Shown here: positions 4,115-7,702 of the stretch, piece by piece
Numbering within the stretch: position 1 is the stretch's first letter
Layout of the letters: every line of letters begins with the position of its first letter
Source of the DNA: Spirochaetales bacterium
Lineage (GTDB): Bacteria > Spirochaetota > Spirochaetia > DSM-27196 > SLST01
DNA length: 7,702 nucleotides
Assembly (NCBI GenBank): GCA_030642995.1
Contig: DAOWMR010000124.1
Span: 1-7,702 of the forward strand
Direction of reading: 5' to 3'
Made by a program: the position numbers and the translations under genes
Notes under the pieces: model-generated
What the model was told of the DNA's origin: nothing
Databases searched by the model: none
What the model saw: only the letters and a program-made list of their open reading frames with translations

Positions 4115-6907
4115 GTGTTACTCAAGAGTCTAGAGCTATTCGGCTTCAAATCTTTCGCCGACAAGGCAATTATCGAATTCAGCGGTGGCGTCTCTGCGCT
4201 TCTCGGCCCAAACGGCTGTGGGAAAAGCAACGTTGTTGATGCGATCAAGTGGGTCCTCGGAGAGCAGGCTACGAAAAGCCTCCGGGCGGATCGCATGGAA
4301 GACGTCATCTTCAACGGAACGGAAGACCGAAAGGCGCTGAACGTTGCCGATGTGACGCTCACCTTGTCCAACGACGACGATCACCTGCCGATTGACGCGG
4401 CTGAAATTGCAATTCGACGTCGACTCTTTCGGAACGGAGAGAGTGAATACTTCATAAACGGGGCCTCAGTCAGATTGCGCGACCTTCGCGAACTCTTCTA
4501 CGACACCGGTATCGGAAAGACGGCTTACAGCATCATGGAACAGGGCAAGATTGACCAGGTGCTGTCAAATAGGCCTGAAGAACGGCGGCTCATCTTCGAG
4601 GAGGCGGCCGGAATCACGAAGTACCGGCTTCGGGGCAGAGAGGCGGAGAGGAAACTCGAACGAACCGAGGACAACATGCGCCAGGTACAGAGCATCCTCG
4701 GGGAGGTCCGGCGTAGTCACGACAGCCTCAAGAAACAATCGGACAAGACGCTCCGGTACCGGAAACTCAAAGAAGAAGGGTTCGAGGTAGAACTGGATCT
4801 GACGCTGCTGAAGCTTCGGGACCATGTGGGTTCCCGAGATAAACGGCGTGAGCAACAGGAGCGGAAGGCGGCCGCCCGCGACAAGATCAAAGCTGCTATT
4901 GATGCAATCAACGAGAGCCTCGAAGAGAATCTGGATGTCGTTAATACCATGGAAACGAGGCTCATTGAGCATCAGAAGCGGCTCTACGGAGTGGAACTGG
5001 AGCGAGGGAACAAACAGAATCAGATCCGTCTCCACAACGAGCGCGTCGGAGAGCTTGAGGAAAAGATCCGCAATGATGAACTGCGGCGGGGCAGCTTCGA
5101 GGAGAAAGTGGCGTCGTTGCGCGAAGAAATTATCTCCCTGCGTGCCGGTGCGGAGGAACATGAAGTTCGTGTGGCAGATGTCGCGAAGAATATCGTCGGG
5201 TTTGAAGAACGAGTCGCGCATTCGGAGGGGCGAATATCCGCCAACGACGAAGCGGTCCGGGAACTCGAGACCGAAATAGGTGCGGAGGAACATCGAGTTA
5301 CGGAGATAGAGGCGGACTTGACTGCGCTCACTGATGACATAGTGCAGAAGCTCGACGAGGAACTGGCTGCGTCGGGCTATTCACGTTCTACTCGTCTCCG
5401 ATCGGAAAAAGAGCTCCGCGCAGCATTGTCCGCGCTTTTATCGCGAGTTCAGCATCGCATCACGTTGCTCGAGGATCTCCAACGGGCAGGTGCGAAGTCA
5501 CCCGAGACGGCTATCAAGAACGGACTCGACGGGCTCCGTGAGATCGAGGAACTAACCGGGCATGTCGGTACTCTGAGCGAAGAGTTTGCCGCGAGCATTC
5601 CCTCGTTCCTGGACGAGTTTCTTGCGCCGGAGGGGATCATCACCCGGAAGCGCAATCTGGAAAGCGATATTGGAGCGGCTCGAAACCGGATTCGGGAGTG
5701 TCGCAAGCAGATTGGCCGGCTGGTGGAGGAGAACACGGAGCTTTCGGGACGGATGCGGGAGTACCGGCACACTCTCGAAGAATTGCGGGTCAATCGAGCC
5801 GGGATGCAGGCTCGCCTCTCGGCCATGGAAGAGACCATTGGGCGGCGTGCGACCGCAATAACAGAGGAAGAGCAACGACTGGAAATTCACCGCGAGGAAC
5901 TTGCCGCGTCTCATACGAGACTGGCTCACACGATTGAACGCATCGAAATCCTGGAGAGTGAGATTTCCTCACTGGCAGAGAAAGAAACCAAACTTCAGAC
6001 AGAACAGGAGACACTGGAGAAGTCCATTTCCAGTCGCAACGAGAATCTGATCCAGAAAGAAAGATCCTTGAAGCGGAAAATGGAAGATCTCGGGAAGACG
6101 CAGCAACAACTCGAGCGTGTTCAGATGAACCTTGCAGAGACAAATGCCGAGGTCCGCAATCTGTACGAGAATTTCAGAGAACGATTCTCCCGGGAGCTTT
6201 CCGAGTTTGAGCCTCGTATGCTCGAACTGAAGGACAACGGGGGGGATTTGCGCAAGCATCTTGCGGAATTGCGCGAGACCGAGCGATCACTCGGGGCGGT
6301 GAACCTGATGGCGCCGGAAGAGTTCGAGGAAGTCAAACAGCGGTTTGAGTTCCTGGACACTCAGCTGACCGACTTGCGTCGTGCCAAGGAAGATTTGCGT
6401 CGTGTTACCGAGGAGATTCAGAACGAGAGCGCTGCTCTGTTTACCGAGAGTTATGAAGCGATCAAGAAGAACTTCCACGTGATGTTCAGGAGACTCTTTG
6501 GGGGCGGCCGTGCTGAGTTGAAACTGGTTGACCCCGATGCAGTCCTCGAATCCGGAATCGAGATCTTTGCGCAACCACCGGGGAAGAAGCTTGAGAATAT
6601 CTCTCTCCTTTCCGGTGGTGAGCGAAGCCTTACTGCCGTTGCGTTACTCTTTGCCACCTACATGGTGCGCCCGTCGCCATTCTGTCTGCTTGATGAGATT
6701 GACGCCGCGCTTGATGAGTCCAACGTTGGGCGGTTCACCAATATGCTGCTGGAGTTTGGCCGGTCGAGTCAGTTCATCATCATTACGCACAACAAGAGGA
6801 CCGTAGCGGCTGCACGCACGCTTCTGGGAATCACTATGGAGGACAGCGGCGTCTCAAAAGTGGTATCCATCCGCGTTGGAGGGAGAGAAGAAGTCGGTGT
6901 ATCTTAA
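4115..6907 (+). CDS. smc: Chromosome partition/condensation ATPase SMC, short form lacking a recognisable canonical hinge
   Basis: SMC dimers, with ScpA and ScpB, organise and separate bacterial chromosomes by ATP-driven DNA loop extrusion. The N-terminal head starts FKSFADKAIIEF, with Walker A GPNGCGKSN (31-39, K37) and the Q-loop Gln143 in MEQGKIDQ. The C-terminal head has LGAVN (726-730), the signature LSGGE (832-836), Walker B ending LLDEID (858-863, catalytic E861), the D-loop Asp867 and the switch His892. All ATPase residues are intact. Residues about 170-405 and 515-725 are heptad-like, charged coiled coil. At 930 residues it is about 250 shorter than typical bacterial SMC, with shorter arms and only some 105 residues (408-512) between them. 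I cannot see canonical hinge motifs there. Short SMCs occur in spirochaetes. The scpA and scpB genes are not in the window. Confidence 0.95.
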   Translation: MLLKSLELFGFKSFADKAIIEFSGGVSALLGPNGCGKSNVVDAIKWVLGEQATKSLRADRMEDVIFNGTEDRKALNVADVTLTLSNDDDHLPIDAAEIAIRRRLFRNGESEYFINGASVRLRDLRELFYDTGIGKTAYSIMEQGKIDQVLSNRPEERRLIFEEAAGITKYRLRGREAERKLERTEDNMRQVQSILGEVRRSHDSLKKQSDKTLRYRKLKEEGFEVELDLTLLKLRDHVGSRDKRREQQERKAAARDKIKAAIDAINESLEENLDVVNTMETRLIEHQKRLYGVELERGNKQNQIRLHNERVGELEEKIRNDELRRGSFEEKVASLREEIISLRAGAEEHEVRVADVAKNIVGFEERVAHSEGRISANDEAVRELETEIGAEEHRVTEIEADLTALTDDIVQKLDEELAASGYSRSTRLRSEKELRAALSALLSRVQHRITLLEDLQRAGAKSPETAIKNGLDGLREIEELTGHVGTLSEEFAASIPSFLDEFLAPEGIITRKRNLESDIGAARNRIRECRKQIGRLVEENTELSGRMREYRHTLEELRVNRAGMQARLSAMEETIGRRATAITEEEQRLEIHREELAASHTRLAHTIERIEILESEISSLAEKETKLQTEQETLEKSISSRNENLIQKERSLKRKMEDLGKTQQQLERVQMNLAETNAEVRNLYENFRERFSRELSEFEPRMLELKDNGGDLRKHLAELRETERSLGAVNLMAPEEFEEVKQRFEFLDTQLTDLRRAKEDLRRVTEEIQNESAALFTESYEAIKKNFHVMFRRLFGGGRAELKLVDPDAVLESGIEIFAQPPGKKLENISLLSGGERSLTAVALLFATYMVRPSPFCLLDEIDAALDESNVGRFTNMLLEFGRSSQFIIITHNKRTVAAARTLLGITMEDSGVSKVVSIRVGGREEVGVS

Positions 6908-7271
6908 GCTGGGGCATCGTGAAATCCCTCTCCACATCGTTCTTGCCGTAGTTGGAGCCGTAGCCGTGGTGGCAGTGCTCATTACGGCAACCGTGATGGT
7001 TGCGGGGAGATCGGTCGATAGTAGTAGTGAAACCGTTGAAATTCCGGTTGTCGCGGGGCGTTTTGAGTGGATCGACGCTGAAGACCTGGTGGTTGAGGAT
7101 GAGTTGGTGCGCGGTACCGAGATTCGATGGATTCCGTTCCGGCCTCGCAGGGAACGATGGACCGAATCGGATGTGGAAGAGCACTGGATTGATCCACGTC
7201 GGATCGGGATTGATGTGCTGGAGGCCCAGGTCAACGAGAACATTCGGCTGATACTGGAGAATGTTCCATAA
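6897..7271 (+). CDS. Small single-pass membrane protein, unrecognised family
   Basis: I do not recognise this protein. From GTG 6897 it has 124 residues: a short N-terminal segment with basic residues, one hydrophobic helix at about 11-37 rich in Val and Ala, then a polar, acidic region of about 85 residues with several Trp (58, 79, 88, 97). The layout suggests a membrane anchor with a small domain outside the cytoplasm, although an uncleaved signal anchor cannot be told from a cleaved one. GTG 6897 is preferred because a GGAGGGAG stretch (6878-6885) precedes it; TTG 6876 would add seven residues but has no ribosome site. The start lies inside smc, overlapping its last 11 bases, so the two are probably translated together. 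A lipoprotein gene follows after 23 nt. Confidence 0.7.
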   Translation: MYLKLGHREIPLHIVLAVVGAVAVVAVLITATVMVAGRSVDSSSETVEIPVVAGRFEWIDAEDLVVEDELVRGTEIRWIPFRPRRERWTESDVEEHWIDPRRIGIDVLEAQVNENIRLILENVP

Positions 7272-7284
7272 GGGTAGTCGATCA

Positions 7285-7294
7285 GGGAGGGGAG
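7285..7294 (+). promoter_or_regulatory. Strong purine-rich ribosome binding site of the lipoprotein gene
   Basis: GGGAGGGGAG ends directly before the ATG at 7295 and contains GGAGG at 7287-7291, giving 3 nt spacing, plus overlapping purine matches further left. It fixes the start of the following open reading frame. Confidence 0.65.
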
Positions 7295-7702
7295 ATGGAT
7301 CGACGTCAGAAACCGCTGCTCAGACTATGCAGTTCCGCCGCCATCCTCGGGATTCTGGCGGGCTGCACCACCATGCCGGAGGGGCAGGCAAGCGACTTTG
7401 CCGATTCTTCCGGGGGCGCCACTGTCGACCGCACTTCAGAGTTCCCTGTTCCGGATGATATCGTTGAACAGATCCCTGATGTTCCTGTACCCGAGGCGTC
7501 GCTTCCCTCAACGTCGCCGCATATCAACCCCGACCGAGCTGATGATCCGTCCGGCCGCAATGCGATTGCGGGGGAATTCCATTTGTCGGCGGACACTGGA
7601 TGGCTCGTCCTTCCGGTCCCGCGAATCTCCGATGATCTCCCGCTGCAGTATCCCCCGAGCTCGTCGGATGCGATCTCCGGGTTACCGTTGATTCATCCTG
7701 CG
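7295..7702 (+). CDS. Putative lipoprotein, 3' end beyond the window
   Basis: An open frame of 136 codons runs without a stop to the last base of the window. It opens with a bacterial lipoprotein signal peptide: charged MDRRQK, a hydrophobic core, and the lipobox LAGC with the lipidated Cys at residue 24. Signal peptidase II would cleave before C24, leaving a lipid-anchored envelope protein. After the Cys comes a roughly 65-residue stretch rich in Pro, Asp and Ser, likely a flexible tether, then a segment with DTGWLVLPVPRI (about 100-111) that looks like the start of a folded beta-rich domain. Rest of the protein and its function are unknown. It lies 23 nt after the small membrane protein, in the same apparent operon as smc. 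Confidence 0.8.
   Translation, partial: MDRRQKPLLRLCSSAAILGILAGCTTMPEGQASDFADSSGGATVDRTSEFPVPDDIVEQIPDVPVPEASLPSTSPHINPDRADDPSGRNAIAGEFHLSADTGWLVLPVPRISDDLPLQYPPSSSDAISGLPLIHPA

Noticed and set aside
4565..5293. A minus-strand open frame of 242 codons inside smc.
   Set aside because: It is antisense to the coiled-coil region of smc, where Glu/Lys/Arg codons read backwards as Phe, Leu and Ser. No domain or ribosome site is visible.
6876..6896. TTG at 6876 as the start of the small membrane protein.
   Set aside because: No Shine-Dalgarno precedes it, whereas GTG 6897 has a purine-rich GGAGGGAG stretch upstream. The seven extra residues add nothing recognisable.
7306..7596. Open frames on both strands over 7261-7691 that compete with the lipoprotein frame.
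   Set aside because: Only the plus-strand frame starting at 7295 has a strong ribosome site, a signal peptide and a lipobox; the others give no recognisable protein.

Overview
The window is about 7.7 kb of ordinary-looking bacterial chromosome, moderately GC-rich by eye and densely coded. Three features together suggest a spirochaete, probably a free-living Spirochaeta-like lineage: a short PUR-domain protein of the DUF3276/BpuR type, an SMC ATPase far shorter than the usual bacterial one, and a GT4 glycosyltransferase resembling diacylglycerol glucosyltransferases. This assignment is inference from gene families. No taxonomic marker such as rRNA is present, and Bacteroidetes also carry DUF3276 proteins.

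Layout. Positions 1-66 hold the 5' part of a tRNA-Glu(UUC) on the minus strand. It is driven by a clear promoter at 78-106 with a perfect TTGACA, a 17-nt spacer and an extended -10. A plus-strand promoter at 118-146 places the predicted transcription start almost on the ATG of the PUR-domain gene (153-467), so that mRNA may be leaderless. The PUR gene ends in a hexanucleotide repeat encoding a Lys/Arg-Pro tail, and its 3' end overlaps the convergent rnhB gene (436-984, minus strand) by 32 bp. The gap at 985-1080 carries a good promoter (1013-1041) and a Shine-Dalgarno site for an apparent plus-strand operon.

The plus-strand run is: an AMP-binding acyl-CoA-ligase-like enzyme with degenerate catalytic lysines (1081-2868); a GT4 glycosyltransferase (2882-4072, 13-nt gap); a 930-residue SMC protein with canonical ATPase heads but no recognisable canonical hinge (4115-6907); a small single-pass membrane protein overlapping the smc stop (6897-7271); and a lipoprotein with a textbook lipobox that runs off the right end (7295-7702).

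How they may work together. The ligase-like protein and the glycosyltransferase are plausibly a membrane-lipid or glycolipid pair. SMC organises the chromosome, RNase HII repairs RNA in DNA, and the PUR protein binds nucleic acids. The membrane protein and lipoprotein after smc are unrecognised envelope proteins, apparently co-transcribed. I see no mobile element, CRISPR array, phage gene or defence cassette. The points most worth a second look are the short SMC with a reduced or replaced hinge, the ligase lacking the A10 lysine, and the possibly leaderless PUR gene.
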